A program made the position numbers and the translations under genes. The notes under the pieces are model-generated. The model worked only from the letters and a program-made list of their open reading frames with translations, searched no databases and was not told the origin of the DNA. 64,000 nt of DNA from an uncultured Flavobacteriaceae bacterium (GTDB lineage Bacteria > Bacteroidota > Bacteroidia > Flavobacteriales > Flavobacteriaceae), in assembly GCA_947502635.1 (NCBI GenBank), contig CANNAN010000008.1, positions 186,001 to 250,000 of the forward strand, in the 5' to 3' direction. Of the stretch, positions 38,801 through 50,500 are shown one piece after another. The first letter of the stretch is position 1; each line of letters starts with the position of its first letter.

Positions 38801-40276
38801 CCTGTTTTAAAAGATTTAGCGTCTAATTTGTTATCCGATAATGATAATAATGAGGCTGCAGAAGTATTAAAAAGTATTTCAGGGTTGTATATAGCGAATT
38901 CTGCACAAAAGAGATTGTGGGCAGTTCACCTTATGAATACGAATCCAAAATTATTAAATATGCCTTTGATGTTTGTTTTGAATGGCAAGATTAATAAGGA
39001 GGTATTTCAACAAAGTATAAATCAAGTTTTATCAAAACATTCGATATTTAGGTCAGTGTTTGAGTTTAAAGACGGTGAGCTATTTATAAGATTTGATGGA
39101 CCACAACCTAAAAGCAATGCGCTCCCCGATTCGAATACAGCGCTTACAGAAGCGTCACTTCTTAAACTTGTAGTTGATCATGAATTTGATCTTGAATATG
39201 GAAATTTGATTAAAATATTTTTTGATCAAATTGATATTGACACGTATTTCTTTGGACTAAATGTGAACCATCTTATTGCTGATAATTGGACTATTTATCT
39301 TTTTCTAAATGAAGTTTTCGATACGTATAATGGGGACAATAATGATTTAAAGGTTCCAGAAGAGGTACCAAAATTTGAATACGCCCATTATTTGGAAAGC
39401 AATTGGGCAGAAAGACCCTCTGAAAAATTCCAAAAAGCAGCAATATATTGGGAGCGTTTATTAGCAAATACTAAGAACGGAAATATGCTTGCCCTTCAGG
39501 AAAAGAATGACGTTTATCAAGAAGCGACCAATAATAAGGAAATAAGATTGTTATTGGAGAATAAAACTTTTGGTTTAGAAGATTTTATAACGAAAGGCTA
39601 TACAACATACCAATATTGGTTAGCACTAATAAACATCACACACTTCGCAATAAACAATCAGAAACAACTGGCGGTAGTAAGCCCAGTTGCAGCAAGAACA
39701 AATGCAAAATATTCAGAGGTATTAGGGTTGTTCATGAATATGAATCCTGTAATAAGCGAACTAGATGAAGCTATGAGTTTAACTCATTATTTTAATCAAT
39801 TAAAAGCCAACTTAATTAAGTCGAAAGAATTTGAAGATTATCCATATGTAGATATGCTAAAAACAAAATCTATTAAAGAGGATACCTCATTAAGTGAGTT
39901 TATTCAGGTAGAATTACAAGTTAATGAAATTGATGAATTCAACAATAAAATAAAACTTCCTAAAGGTATAACAGTAGAGACAAAAGGGAATGATTTTATG
40001 AGTAGAAAATATGATTTAGAATTCCATTTTAATAAAACTGGAGACCACTGGGAGTTTTGTAGTTTATGGAATGATAAAAAATATAACGAGAAAAAAATCA
40101 GAGCATATCTCGAAAACTTAACTGTTATGGGAGATTGTTTAAAAAATATTGATTTTGAACAATCTGTAGGTGATGTCATGGTACTTTTTAAAGAGAGAAT
40201 GACCGCACTACAAGCAGAAAAGCAAAGTAAGCAACAAAAGAAACAAGCAAATAGTTTTATTAATACAAGAATTTAA
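32849..40276 (+). CDS. NRPS modules 1-2: Cdeg-A(Asn)-T-C-A(Tyr)-T-C
   Basis: This 2475-residue NRPS starts at a GTG. Residues 1-395 are condensation-like, but the HHxxxDG motif is replaced by SALYFDSWS near 111, so catalysis is not expected. A1 (405-885; YTSGSTGVPKG near 540) has specificity residues DLTKIGEIGK, an Asn-type code. Its carrier has GGHSLSA near 922. C2 (990-1400) has intact HHIIFDGWS near 1107. A2 (1430-1915; FTSGSTGKPKG near 1575) reads DASTIAAVCK, an aromatic code closest to Tyr (Phe possible). Its carrier has GGNSLSA near 1954. The C-terminal C domain (2010-2475) has NHLIADNW near 2140, keeping the second His and the Asp. No epimerase follows Tyr, unlike iturin synthases, where this residue is D. 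The upstream protein's C domain joins the acyl chain to Asn. Confidence 0.92.
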   Translation: MYLLSNKQQEIIAIYKNDLPVLTYQFTSYCNFNEDELTECIENYFRTIEISFMHMHQESGVHGFVKGDGMNVKIQYIDQDFLAETSKQKPVGIHILAKRENKDKLHITIKASALYFDSWSLLRCGEQINNILSGETDVQEEEIAYTQFLGWKASLHAEPEEKSISYWKEVLNIIKDQSYNWSIPCPKDERSIIYSKPHTINKSQLLEAVDTKVSVKDILRYLWVNLLLGYTNSPKLILMEHVSSRVFPQLEKTLGALDVFCPVQFQFTHDSLAVEEIKGMRSTIEKVNAHINYFNLKLEGFLPDRTAAFEFCHSNLNNDAEFELAFCEQSAMSLQVVEFEDALQWKIVYNKASFNHDWIHEIEKTLQRSIEKFNLDSALTNQELISIKPQRSKLIHESKEHLWLHIEKHIKNRAKEIAIHTSEKKITYEELGGLVNKVASNLYQKGIDKDKKVVIDVTRSAETIILILSLFRNGATFIPIDLTQGESRIKLILDDLNPFAIISQSKLTWRDERLLNIDVIFDVEPEVSMPSITLGNQIAYILYTSGSTGVPKGCPIKMSNFMNYLNWSSKSYFSEPKDGHFAWFTPLTFDLTLTSIFLPLLRGHSLYIYENNLDTTQCLTHYLEHNSDYDSIKLTPAHITLIENLNLKTSKIKTVIIGGDILRSSHVNTLQNNFIGGKYYNEYGPTEATIGCVVKDIVDKNDISVGQSIDNMSAKVFGEKEHELSAGIVGEVCLKGAGLMDGYWNRNDLNLKVFFKDIHDEIWYRTGDLGYKNLQDDLYIIGRKDSQIKIRGYRVELNEIISFIEKEEKVAACELLIIGKNEDVKIVACIQSEYSQVINELKTKINSHFPDYMIPSDYVIHTLFPINKNGKTDKKELLTHYEKSRKKHIVHPESEQEEQILKLWEALFNRKDISVTSNFFEEGGHSLSATKLVASIRRTTKVSFSLKDIYKANTIRAQVALIKIRKQGASLEKAPESALFPLSSTQKLFWISENKAIASVQYTMPGSFKIKGKLDINILRDSFNYIMQKHEVFRTIVVVKDEIPYLKILGEIKLPWEYSDDIFSDQEITNQISKFKEIKFDLNKGPLFRIKVIKNNENEHYLMFNFHHIIFDGWSEKVLFDELNYFYTSLLNKEVLKETALEWQARDFSCWMNKKVDENELNKQLKFWKENLANYHTETSFPPYQELNSQVSNEGTAISFSIKDKALIEGLEGIGKASGTTSFSIWLALFKILLYKYTGEQNWSVGVPFANRELPELKDQIGCYLKILPVASKIREDDTLLDQSKEEQNKFRQVIENSDCPYEDILELHSTIASNEKPLYDVMLTWLEEDLETKDWQGLEIERIANERIQSKLGFVMSVRKSTNELQVEYDFKNDLFSIDFVKEFQNRFVRALRFFTENSERKISSFEFMTQKELLDLRKYETNLSNDTSKETLVDCWNRIVKQHPEKPCVIENEVHTYQQVDFLANQFANCLAAVNKEIVGGIIAVEGYSGTHLIASILAILKIGAIYLPIDTLWPDERKKYVLEKSQCGYIITNQLWELPKTVTLLNLESTFAHYTGEEIHHVNVAPEDPAYIIFTSGSTGKPKGVQIKHEAFVNMIKAQIAEFDMGIQDVVMPMASVAFDASMSEYFMALFSGGGLCFPSEEDKQNPKLLKQKIEHNKVTTITLTPSVLRVFKNAVASLNKLICAGEALSKDDLKDIPETLRVFNAYGPTECAVCTSMYELTGREDALAIPIGKPVANLIVAIMLPNRERAAHGIKGELCVGGWPVSSTYIGEEAQQKNVYFTKQENGITVRYYATGDLVKRDAHGDLIYEGRLDHQVQIGGRRVELLEIKKQLLSIETIEDALVHYSRDQGGVLIAWILTNEQHTNKLDITLELEAKLPAYMVPTALIIKDHFPLTSSGKTDVNLLLKAFFAKKHTLDLGKTHVHTQMIAVWSEILSNTAVHDETNFFKEGGNSLSAIQLISRIQKKFNISINIKKIYLYPVLKDLASNLLSDNDNNEAAEVLKSISGLYIANSAQKRLWAVHLMNTNPKLLNMPLMFVLNGKINKEVFQQSINQVLSKHSIFRSVFEFKDGELFIRFDGPQPKSNALPDSNTALTEASLLKLVVDHEFDLEYGNLIKIFFDQIDIDTYFFGLNVNHLIADNWTIYLFLNEVFDTYNGDNNDLKVPEEVPKFEYAHYLESNWAERPSEKFQKAAIYWERLLANTKNGNMLALQEKNDVYQEATNNKEIRLLLENKTFGLEDFITKGYTTYQYWLALINITHFAINNQKQLAVVSPVAARTNAKYSEVLGLFMNMNPVISELDEAMSLTHYFNQLKANLIKSKEFEDYPYVDMLKTKSIKEDTSLSEFIQVELQVNEIDEFNNKIKLPKGITVETKGNDFMSRKYDLEFHFNKTGDHWEFCSLWNDKKYNEKKIRAYLENLTVMGDCLKNIDFEQSVGDVMVLFKERMTALQAEKQSKQQKKQANSFINTRI

Positions 40277-40277
40277 A

Positions 40278-43200
40278 ATGTCTGAAACAAAAACGTACGA
40301 ACTTTCAAGAGTTCAGGATATAACTTGGGATCAATATAAAAATAACACGCCATGGTTAGGTATTTCGTTTATATGTGAAAACATATTAAATGAAGCGTTA
40401 ATTAATACCATTTGGGAAAGGTTAACGTATCAACATCAAATCTTTAAAACGAAATTTGAAACATGGAATGGAAGTGAAAGACCATTTCAAACCATAACAG
40501 AGCATGCTTGTGTCCACATTGCTGAAGTAAAGAATATAACCAAACCAGAGGCACTAAGTTCCTATTTGAAGAATACTAAGGATCAGGTGGTATCGAAATC
40601 GGGCAATTGGGTTATTTTATACCAACATGATAAGGATCAAACCAGAGTAACCTTAAGCGCTTCTCAACTGTCTACAGACAAAACATCTTTAATGCAGTTA
40701 GCATCCGCTTTTATGAACGCTACAGAAGAAGCAGGTAATGAAACGTTGCCTTATGTACAGTTCTCCGAATGGCTGAAAAACTCGCATGATGACCAAAATA
40801 ATCAAGTTCAAAGATTTTGGGAGGAACGAGCCTTTAAGATCAATCCTGTAGCTATAGCAGAAGACATAATAGAAGGAGGTATAGGAACATTTAAAAAATC
40901 AATGCCATTAGTTTCTTCTCAAGATGTTAATATGGAAGCCCTTTGTTTTGCTATGGCAACTACTGTCCTGCTTAAACATTCAGGAAAAGAAACATTGTAT
41001 GTAAATTGGATTTATAACGGACGATTTTTTGAAGAGTTGAATAATATTCAAGGACCCTTTTCTGTTCGTTGTCCTTTACGTGTTACAGATGCTCATCTAA
41101 ATACTATTAATAAAGCAATTTCTGAAATAGATGAAGAATTGGAAGCGCAACAAAGTATGCTAACAAGTGCTTTTCCTCAAATAGATGCTATTTCTTCCAA
41201 AATAACTTTGGAATACCTTAACGAGAAAGAGGTCATTCCTTCAAAATGGAAGTTTGTAGAAACTAATATTTCGGATAAACTGAAATTTGAGTTTATAAAG
41301 AAAAATAATGCATTAGGATTGACTATAAACTATCAATTGAACAAATACGATTCAAAGTATATTGAAAGTCTTTCCGAACAAATAATTCATGGGATATCAA
41401 CATATCTCAGTTCAGGAAATAAGACCTATGCATTAATTTCAGAAGATGAATTTTCTAGAATAGAAAGGGTTTCAAGTGGCGTTTCGGTTCCAATAGATCC
41501 TAATATGTTATTTGATAGATTGAGCGGTTTAAAACCAGATATGCCAGCTATTAAAACAAAAGATAGTGTTATTAGTTATGAGGCACTTTTAGCTAGCGTT
41601 AATAATTTATCAATAAACTTTAAGAATAGAGGAATTGTTAAAGGAGCCAAAGTAGGTCTTTATACTGGGGCTACTTCAAACTACATAATATCGTTATTGA
41701 GTTTATGGAAACTGGGTGCTGTGGCGGTGCCAATAAGTAAAACAGCTCCAGTTAATAGATTAATATCTTGCCTTAAACAATCTAAAGCGAGTCATGTAAT
41801 AAGTGAAGTAGAGTTGTCTTTAGAAATAGAAAATACAGAAATAATAGATTTAGAAGATGTATTAAAGCCTGTAGAAAGTGATTTAGCAATAGACGATGCA
41901 GTAGTGCAAAGCAAAGATGATTTAGCTTATATATTATTTACTTCTGGATCAACAGGAGAACCAAAAGGCTGTATGCTAACCCATGGGAATTTAAGTAATT
42001 ATTTAACCTGGGCTAGTGATTATTATATAGATGAGCGTGTACAAAATGCTAGTTTTCCTTTTTTCACTTCAATAGGATTTGATTTTACATTTACCTCAAT
42101 CTTATTGCCATTAATAAATGGAGGCTGTGTTTGGGTGCAAAATTTAGAAGAAACTATTGACGAGCAGTTAATACGTATTGCAGCAAATGATGAATTATCA
42201 TTAGTTAAACTAACGCCTTCGCATATTCGAATATTGAAAAGTTTAGAGCTAAAAGAATTTAAGCCAACAAAAGTTATTGTTGGTGGAGAAGCTTTGGATA
42301 GTTATCTCATAGCGTATATGGAACAGTTGAATCCAGATATTCAATTATTTAATGAATATGGACCAACAGAAGCCACCGTTGGATGTGTTGTAGCACCAGT
42401 AACAACAGACCATGAAAAAGTTCCAATAGGAAGCCCCATTTATAATACGTACATAGATATTTTAGATAAAACAGGTGAAATTGTATCAGATTATACTATT
42501 GGTGAACTCATAATTTCAGGCGCATCATTAGCTTCAGGATACATAAACAATAATAAAAACACCGCATTTAAAGAAGTAGATACTACTATTAAAAAAAGAC
42601 AGTATCATACAGGTGATTTAGGATATAGAGATCACATAGGTGAACTTTATTTTTTAGGTAGAAAAGATGATCAGGTTAAAATAAGAGGGAATAGAATAGA
42701 GCCTTCAGAAATAAAAATAATAGCCGAATCATATGATGATGTTCAACAAGTGGCGGTCGATATTGAAGTAGCCAAAGAGAAAATTTCTTTATTTATAACA
42801 GCCCTAAATAAAATAGATGAAGAAAAGATGCAAGTCTGGTTGAAAAACTATTTAATGCCTTATGCGTTACCAAATAGAATTGTTCAGATTAATAACATGC
42901 CTTTAAATGAGAATGGAAAAGTTGATATTACAGCGTTAAGAAAACAAGCCGATAACGAACTTTCTGATGAAGTTGCAGAAGAAATTACTAATCTTAAATC
43001 TTTTAAAGATTTAACTGGACTTTGGAAAGAAATTTTACGATTAGATAGCGTACAACCTAACGATCACTTTATTAGGTTAGGAGGCGATTCTATTAAGGCT
43101 ATTCAACTTGTAAATAAGTTAAAAGGATTAGGTTATGATATAAACATTCGTGAGATATTGGAGCAGCCCAAGTTAATAGACCTTAGTCTTTATTTAGAGC

Positions 43201-44564
43201 AAAAAAAACCTACGGAAGCACTATCAGTTTTTGTTCCAGATGCGGGGCATATTGCATTAAGTCCAAATCAAATTAAATTTTTAAATGGAGCAAATGGTAT
43301 TGTTAATGGCTATTGCCAAACCATATGTTTTGAAATGACCGAATCTCTTGATAAAGAAAGTTTGGAGAAAGCCATACGCTATCTTTTAAAAAAGCATCCT
43401 ATGTTACATGCTAGATTTAAGAAAGTAGATAATGAGTATACGCAATATTTAGATGAAAATCATGAAGATTCATTATCCCTTAATTGGATGACAGCGCATG
43501 AATTTCTAGAAGAACGTAATAACGTTCCAATTTATGAATTAATTGATATTGAAAAAGGACCATTAAGCCTAGTGTATGTTGTTTCAAATTCAGGGAAAAG
43601 TAGCATCCATATTTATACGCATCATTTAGTTGTTGACGCCATTTCATGGCGAATTATAGTAGAAGATATTAATACAGCTTACCATACTTATTTAAAAAAT
43701 GGAGCAGCCATTTTAGAGGATAAGCATCATTCATACCATAACGCTAGAGTTAATTATATTAAGGAACATTATAAAGAAGACGACCTTTTTTGGAATAAAG
43801 AATTAATGTCATTACCAGAAAATCCATCTTGGATTAAAGGCCCTTTCTTTTTTAAAAATGTTAAACAGAAAGAATTTTATGTTAATAGTGTTATAGCAGA
43901 CGAGTTAAAGGGCATTGCCAATAACCGTTTTGATACGCAACCAATAGAACTGTTGTTAACAGGAATAGCTAGAACGTTTAAGAAATTAAATAAGGAGGAA
44001 TTTGTTTGTTTAATGGAAAACCATGGAAGACAATCCATACAGGGCGCTCCAGATGTTGAAGGAACGGTAGGATGGTTTACCTCTGTATATCCATTAAGAG
44101 TACCAGTATCTGGAACAAATAATATAGAAGATGATATAAGAAACGTTAAATCGATGTATCGAAGTGTACCAGATAATGGTATCTATTTTTCATATCAACA
44201 TCAGGAAAGTACTGTAGAGTTACCCGTAATACAAGTTAATTATTTGGGGGTTTATGAAGAATCTGGCGATGCGAATTATAAAATGATTTCAGATGCATTT
44301 GGGGTACAAACAATTCACCCAGAATTAGATATTAAAGTCGGGTTTAATTTATCGATCGTTTTTGGTCAAGATGGCTTACATGTCGTGTTGTCTTATGACG
44401 GTGTTAAAATAGATGAATCGTGGGTATTAAATTTTAGTACTTCACTAAAAGAAGAGCTTATCATGATAGCATCATTGTGTACAAATCAAGTTGAATTGGC
44501 AGGTCAATTAGATTATAGAGAGTTAGATAATAGTGATTTAGATGATATTTTAGGCGATTTATAA
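40278..44564 (+). CDS. NRPS module 3: Cdeg-A(Asn)-T-E
   Basis: This 1428-residue NRPS starts one base after the previous stop codon. Residues 1-395 form a second condensation-like domain without the catalytic motif (SASQLSTDK near 128). The adenylation domain (405-890; FTSGSTGEPKG near 552) reads DFTKIGEVGK, an Asn-type code (Asp cannot be excluded). The carrier has GGDSIKAIQ near 935, the GGDS form typical before an epimerase. The epimerization domain (990-1420) has HHLVVDAISWRI near 1115, ENHGR near 1247 and GWFTSVYPLR near 1264, so it looks active and should give D-Asn. The C-terminal acidic tail (LDNSDLDDILGDL) is typical of communication-mediating ends after E domains. The next protein begins with a D-selective C domain, which is consistent. 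The stop overlaps the next start by one base. Confidence 0.93.
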   Translation: MSETKTYELSRVQDITWDQYKNNTPWLGISFICENILNEALINTIWERLTYQHQIFKTKFETWNGSERPFQTITEHACVHIAEVKNITKPEALSSYLKNTKDQVVSKSGNWVILYQHDKDQTRVTLSASQLSTDKTSLMQLASAFMNATEEAGNETLPYVQFSEWLKNSHDDQNNQVQRFWEERAFKINPVAIAEDIIEGGIGTFKKSMPLVSSQDVNMEALCFAMATTVLLKHSGKETLYVNWIYNGRFFEELNNIQGPFSVRCPLRVTDAHLNTINKAISEIDEELEAQQSMLTSAFPQIDAISSKITLEYLNEKEVIPSKWKFVETNISDKLKFEFIKKNNALGLTINYQLNKYDSKYIESLSEQIIHGISTYLSSGNKTYALISEDEFSRIERVSSGVSVPIDPNMLFDRLSGLKPDMPAIKTKDSVISYEALLASVNNLSINFKNRGIVKGAKVGLYTGATSNYIISLLSLWKLGAVAVPISKTAPVNRLISCLKQSKASHVISEVELSLEIENTEIIDLEDVLKPVESDLAIDDAVVQSKDDLAYILFTSGSTGEPKGCMLTHGNLSNYLTWASDYYIDERVQNASFPFFTSIGFDFTFTSILLPLINGGCVWVQNLEETIDEQLIRIAANDELSLVKLTPSHIRILKSLELKEFKPTKVIVGGEALDSYLIAYMEQLNPDIQLFNEYGPTEATVGCVVAPVTTDHEKVPIGSPIYNTYIDILDKTGEIVSDYTIGELIISGASLASGYINNNKNTAFKEVDTTIKKRQYHTGDLGYRDHIGELYFLGRKDDQVKIRGNRIEPSEIKIIAESYDDVQQVAVDIEVAKEKISLFITALNKIDEEKMQVWLKNYLMPYALPNRIVQINNMPLNENGKVDITALRKQADNELSDEVAEEITNLKSFKDLTGLWKEILRLDSVQPNDHFIRLGGDSIKAIQLVNKLKGLGYDINIREILEQPKLIDLSLYLEQKKPTEALSVFVPDAGHIALSPNQIKFLNGANGIVNGYCQTICFEMTESLDKESLEKAIRYLLKKHPMLHARFKKVDNEYTQYLDENHEDSLSLNWMTAHEFLEERNNVPIYELIDIEKGPLSLVYVVSNSGKSSIHIYTHHLVVDAISWRIIVEDINTAYHTYLKNGAAILEDKHHSYHNARVNYIKEHYKEDDLFWNKELMSLPENPSWIKGPFFFKNVKQKEFYVNSVIADELKGIANNRFDTQPIELLLTGIARTFKKLNKEEFVCLMENHGRQSIQGAPDVEGTVGWFTSVYPLRVPVSGTNNIEDDIRNVKSMYRSVPDNGIYFSYQHQESTVELPVIQVNYLGVYEESGDANYKMISDAFGVQTIHPELDIKVGFNLSIVFGQDGLHVVLSYDGVKIDESWVLNFSTSLKEELIMIASLCTNQVELAGQLDYRELDNSDLDDILGDL

Positions 44565-47500
44565 TGAAGAATCAGAATATTGATAATATATACCCTTTAA
44601 CACCTTTGCAAGAAGGGATGTTATTTCATGCATTGCATTCAGAAGATCATTTTGTCTATATGGAGCAAATGAGCATTGCTTTAAATGCTAAAATGGATGT
44701 AACACTCTTAAAGAAAAGTTTTGAAATACTTTCACAAAAATATGATGTCTTAAGAGCTGCAATTGTTTACGAAAAAATCCCAAGGCCGCTTCATGTAATC
44801 AAAAATAAAATGGAAATTTCTTTTACCATTCATGATTTAACTCACCTTCCTGAAAATGAATTAAAAGTAGCGATATATAAAATTAAGAAAGCAGATAGTG
44901 ATAAAGGTTTTGTATTGAAAAAAGGGCCTTTGTTTCGGTTAAATTATATTAAAATTAATGCACAAAAGAGTATCCTGATTTTTACTTTCCATCACATTAT
45001 ATTAGATGGATGGAGTGTCGCGATAGTCATTAAAGAATTCTATCAAAATTATCTTAAGCTAAGTAAAAATGAACAGATTGAAGTATCAAAGTATAAAAAC
45101 TTTAATGAATATATAAAAAGAATAGAAGAAATAAATAAGGATCAATCATTAAACTATTGGAAAGATTATTTAAAGGGTTTTGAATCGTTATCCTCTTTTT
45201 CAAATAAGGTAGAACCAACGGCAGCATTTAATTATGACATTCATAAATTCACATTGCGACCAGAAGCTCAAAAAGGAATAACATGGTTAATGGACGCGTT
45301 TGGAATTACTTTTTCAATTGCAATGCAATTTGTCTGGGGAGTCATGCTAGCAAGATTGTCTTTAAATAAAGATGTCGTTTTTGGAACTATTGTTTCAGGT
45401 AGAAATATTGATTTAGATCAAATAGAATCAATCGTAGGAATGTTAATAAATACCATTCCAGTAAGAATCAAATTTGATAATGATAAATTAGAAAAAAAAT
45501 TAGAAGCGTTTAAAAGCGAATCTTTTAATAGTTTAAATTATCAAAATTGTTCTTTAAGTGCTATTCAAAAGCAAACAGATTTACCAGAACTATTCGACCA
45601 ACTTTTAGTTTTTGAAAATTACCCGTATGAAGAATTAGAAACCGAACAAGACATAAAAATAGAAGGGGTTGAGGTCTTAGAAAAAACAAATTACAGATTT
45701 CTGGTAAATATAACCTATAGTAGTAATATCCTTATTAAAATAAGTTTTGATAACAAGGCCTATTCAGAAGACATGGTGCTTCAAATAGAAAAAATTATAA
45801 ATCATTTAGCCGAAACATTACCAGCAACACTTAAAACAAGCACCTTAGATGATATAGATGTTATTTCGGAAGAACTAAACCAAACCATGGACGGTTTCAA
45901 TGATACAGATTTGGAGTTGCCCCAAGAAACACTGGTAAGTTTATTTGCAAAAGGCGTTAAAGAGTTTCCCAATAATGTTGCCGTTAAAGATTCAAATAGT
46001 CAGTGGACCTGGTCACAATTAGATCAATATAGTGATGTTATTGCACAAGAAATTTTGAAGTTGGATATTAATGAAGAAGCATCTGTATGCTTGTTGTTAA
46101 AAAGATCCAATTACATGATGGCTGCTTTACTTGGAGTTTTAAAAAGTGGTAATGCGTATGTTCCATTAGATCCTTCAATACCAGAATCCAGACAAGCATT
46201 TATTATTGAAAATTCAGGAGCTCGATATGTTATTAAAGACACAGGAGCTAATTTTAAAGCTTCTTGGGTAAGTCAGGTTAGTATCATTGAAATAGAGAAA
46301 CTAGATTTCACAAAGAAAGCAACTATCAAATTACCCATAGTTAAAGCAAATAATTTAGCATATATAATATATACTTCTGGTTCTACAGGAAAACCAAAAG
46401 GTGTTATGATTGAACATGGTTCCATCAATAACAGACTACATTGGATGCAAAGAGAATATCCAATTGTAGGTGAAGATTGTATCTTACAAAAAACGAATTA
46501 TGCTTTCGATGTTTCAGTTTGGGAGTTGTTTGGTTGGATGTTCGAAGGCGCCTCATTATGTTTTTTGAAACCAGATGAAGAAAAAGATCCAGGCTTAATA
46601 TTTAATAAGCTCGTAACTCAAAAGATTACAAGAGTGCATTTTGTACCTTCTATGCTTTCAGTTTTTATGGAGTATATAAGCGTATTTGAAGATGTTGGTG
46701 AATTAAAAAATATTGATTATTTTTTCTCTAGTGGAGAACGTCTTAGTAAAGCATCCATACAAAAATTTAATGCGCTTATTTACCCTGGTACCAAAGCACG
46801 CTTGTTAAATATGTATGGTCCTACAGAAACAACTGTAGAAGTGTCTTCACATCTTTGTCCATTGGGAGCCATTGAAAAAGAAATGCCCATAGGAAAACCA
46901 TTCTACAATTCTAAAATATATGTTCTGGATGATTATTTAAATATAATGCCCATAGGGTTTTCTGGTGAAATTTATATTGAAGGCATTCAGGTAGCAAGAG
47001 GCTACCTAGGAAACGAAGAACTTACTAATCAAATGTTTTTTGAGTCCCCTTTTAATAAAGGAAGACGTATGTACAAATCGGGAGACATAGGACGATGGAA
47101 TGCCAAAGGAGAGGTAGAATTTTTAGACAGATTAGATGGTCAGGTTAAACTAAGAGGTTATAGAATAGAATTAAATGAAATAGCCCTAACATTAAAATCA
47201 ATACCAAAAATTACCCAAGCAGTAGTATTAGTACATGAAGAAAACCTCATAGCTTTTTATACAGGGCAAGACATAAGTGAAGGTGTTTTGAGTAAGAATA
47301 TGTTAGAAACCCTACCAGAATATATGATTCCTAATCAATTTATTTTTGTAGCGCAGTGGCCAATGACAACTAATGGGAAAACCGACGTTAAATTCTTGAA
47401 AAATTCTCTAAAGGAGCAACATAATATAAATCTAGAGGAAATAAAAAATGAAGAAGGCGAGCTAGCAGAAATATGGAAAAATATATTAAAAATTACTAAG

Positions 47501-50500
47501 GTAACTTCTCAAGATGACTTTTTTAATTCAGGAGGGCATAGTTTATTAGCTATTAGGTTTGTAGCTCAAATTCAAAAGAAACTTTCGGTGAAGCTTAATC
47601 TCAAAGAGGTCTTTTTTAACCCTCAGTTTTCACAAATAAAGGCATTAATTAAAACCAAAACTATTGAAACCTATTCAGAAATTAAAATATACGAAGGAGA
47701 AGATATTCCTTTAACTGGAGTACAGCAAAGGATTTATGTCTTGTATCATTTGTTAGATAAAGATGCAACGTATCATATACCCAGTATATGGAAATTAAAG
47801 ATGTTAGTTGACCTTAACAAACTTGAAAATGCATTAAAAAAAGTGATACAAAGACATGCGATTTTAAGAACCTCTTTTCTTTTTGAAGAAGAAACAGGTG
47901 TTTTTAAACAAATCATAACAGACCATGTCGACATAAAAATTGAACATACTAGAGTTGAGTTGCCAAAAGATTTTGATTCCTATTCAGATAGAGAATTACA
48001 AGCTTTTATAAAACCTTTTTCATTGGATTTAGCGCCTTTGTTAAGAATGAAATTGGTTTCTTTTAATGATGAAAATCATCTACTCTTTTTTGACGTACAC
48101 CATATTATTTTCGATGGACCTTCTTTCCAGTTATTTTTTAAAGAATTATTAGATTTTTATTTTGGAAGAAAATTAGAACCATTAAAAATTCAGTTTAAAG
48201 ATTTTGCGTATAATCAAAACCAACAATTAAAAGGGGCAAGGTTAGATCAGCAAAAAAAATATTGGCTAAAACAATTTGAAAGCGGCATTCCATTATTAAA
48301 TTTTACAGAAGCAAACCAACGTGTGGACATCCAAAGTCGTTTTGGGAAGGTTAAGAATATAAAAATTAATGAAGCACAAAAAAGTGAATTACAAAAATTA
48401 GCAATTACAAATAACCTTACATTAAATCAACTATTGTTTGGAGCTTATGTTTTGTTACTCATGAAGAAAAGTAAACAGAAAGACTTGGTAGTTGGTACTG
48501 TTGTTAACACAAGAAGTACAGAAGAAACCCAAACTCTTATTGGAATGTTTGCAAATACAGTTGCCATACCATTTTACAATGTTGTCTCATGGGATTTAAA
48601 AACCTTTTTCAACTACATAAAAACACAACTGGTTCATGCGATTGATAATAAAGAATACCCTTTTGACCAATTGGTTAATGAGTTAAATGTAGAACGCGAT
48701 GTAACCAGAACACCATTATTTGATGTTTTATATAGTATGGAGACAGGATTAACTTCAAATAAGTTAGATAATGAAGCATTGTATCCTGTTCAATTAAAAG
48801 AGAAACCTGTCTCTTACGATTTAAGCTTTTATGTAAACGAATATGAAGATCATTTAATGTTCTATCTTGAGTATGATTCGTATTTGTTTACAGAAGATTG
48901 GAGTCAAAATATATTAGAAGAATGGCAAGGGATTATAAATACACTGTCCGATAAAATGGAACATAGTATATCACAGTTTTGTGAATTTCCTGAAGGATTT
49001 CAAGAACCCATTACGACTCTAATTAACGATGAGTTAATAGCAGAAACTAGTAGTGATTACTTGATGGTTCATGCCAATAATGATTTGGTTGTTAAGTTAA
49101 CAAAAGTGTGGGAGGAATTACTAAATAAAGAAGTTATAACAGGTAAAGAGAATTTTTTTAATGAAGGAGGCCACTCGATATTAGCAATAAGATTATCCTT
49201 GTTATTATATAAAGAAATAGGGATAAAAATACCATTTATTCAAATTTTTAAAGCACCTGTATTTGAAAAAATAGTGTCATATTTAGAAGCATCTGTAGAT
49301 ACCGTTGTAGAAACAATTGATGCAATTCCTAAAGCGCCTTATTACGAACTTTCCCAAGCTCAAAAAAGGATGTGGGTGACACATGAATTGAGCAGTCAGA
49401 AGCATGCATATAACATTACAACGTCATATGTACTCACAGGAGATATAGATATTTCGAAGTTAAAATCTTCTTTTAGAAAAATTATTGAAACGCAAGACAT
49501 CTTGAGGTCATACTATAAAATGGTTGATGGTGAGCCTAAGATGTTTATAAACGATGTGCTGGAAATAAATTGGAATGAAGAAGATTTGACAAACAAAGCA
49601 GATCCAGATCAAACAGCGTATGCTATATGTGAAAAAGCTTTTGGCGCTGATTTAGATTTGAAACAGGCACCATTATTTAAAATCTATCTGTTAAAAACAG
49701 CCGAAAATAAATACTGGTTTAGCCTAGTAATACATCACATGATTATAGATGGGTGGTCCATGAGGCTATTAATGGAAAATCTGATTAAAAATTATAATGA
49801 AAAAACAGGCCAGATTCAAGAGTCACCTAAGGTGCAATATAAAGATTTTGCTTATTGGCAAAATAATAAATTGCAAGGCGATTTTGGAGCGCAATTAAAT
49901 GCATATTGGACAAGGCGTTTTGAAAAACCTTTACAAATAAATACAGGAAATAAGAACCTATCTAATTACGAGAAGACACTAATAGGGGAAACAAAGCTTA
50001 GTTATATTGATTCTAACGACTTCCAAATAATTAAAAAACTAACATCTAAAAACCAGTGGAGTCATTACCAATTATTGCTAGGCAGTTTAGGAGCCATACT
50101 TTGCAAAAGAAGTAAAGCACAGGATCAATTAATTTTAGTGTCCGATTCTGGTAGAAGCCACTCAGAATTAAACGAAGTTATCGGCTTTTTTATTAATACA
50201 TTACCTTTTAGGTATCGTTTCAAAGAAGATGAAACAGGCATAGAGATGATAGATAGAGTAAAGGACAATTTATTGGAAGATCTTAACCACGCACAACTTC
50301 CTCTCGATACCATATTAAAGAAAATAAAGACCCAAAATTTAGTCGCAGCTAAAGCGCTAATGACGATACGTTTGGTCTATAATGACTTTGATTATGGTGA
50401 TTCGCTTAAGATGTCAGGAATTGAAGCCGAAGAAAAAAGAATTCAATCTGATGCTGGTAAATTTGATCTCAGTATAACTATTAGTCCATTCAACGATAAA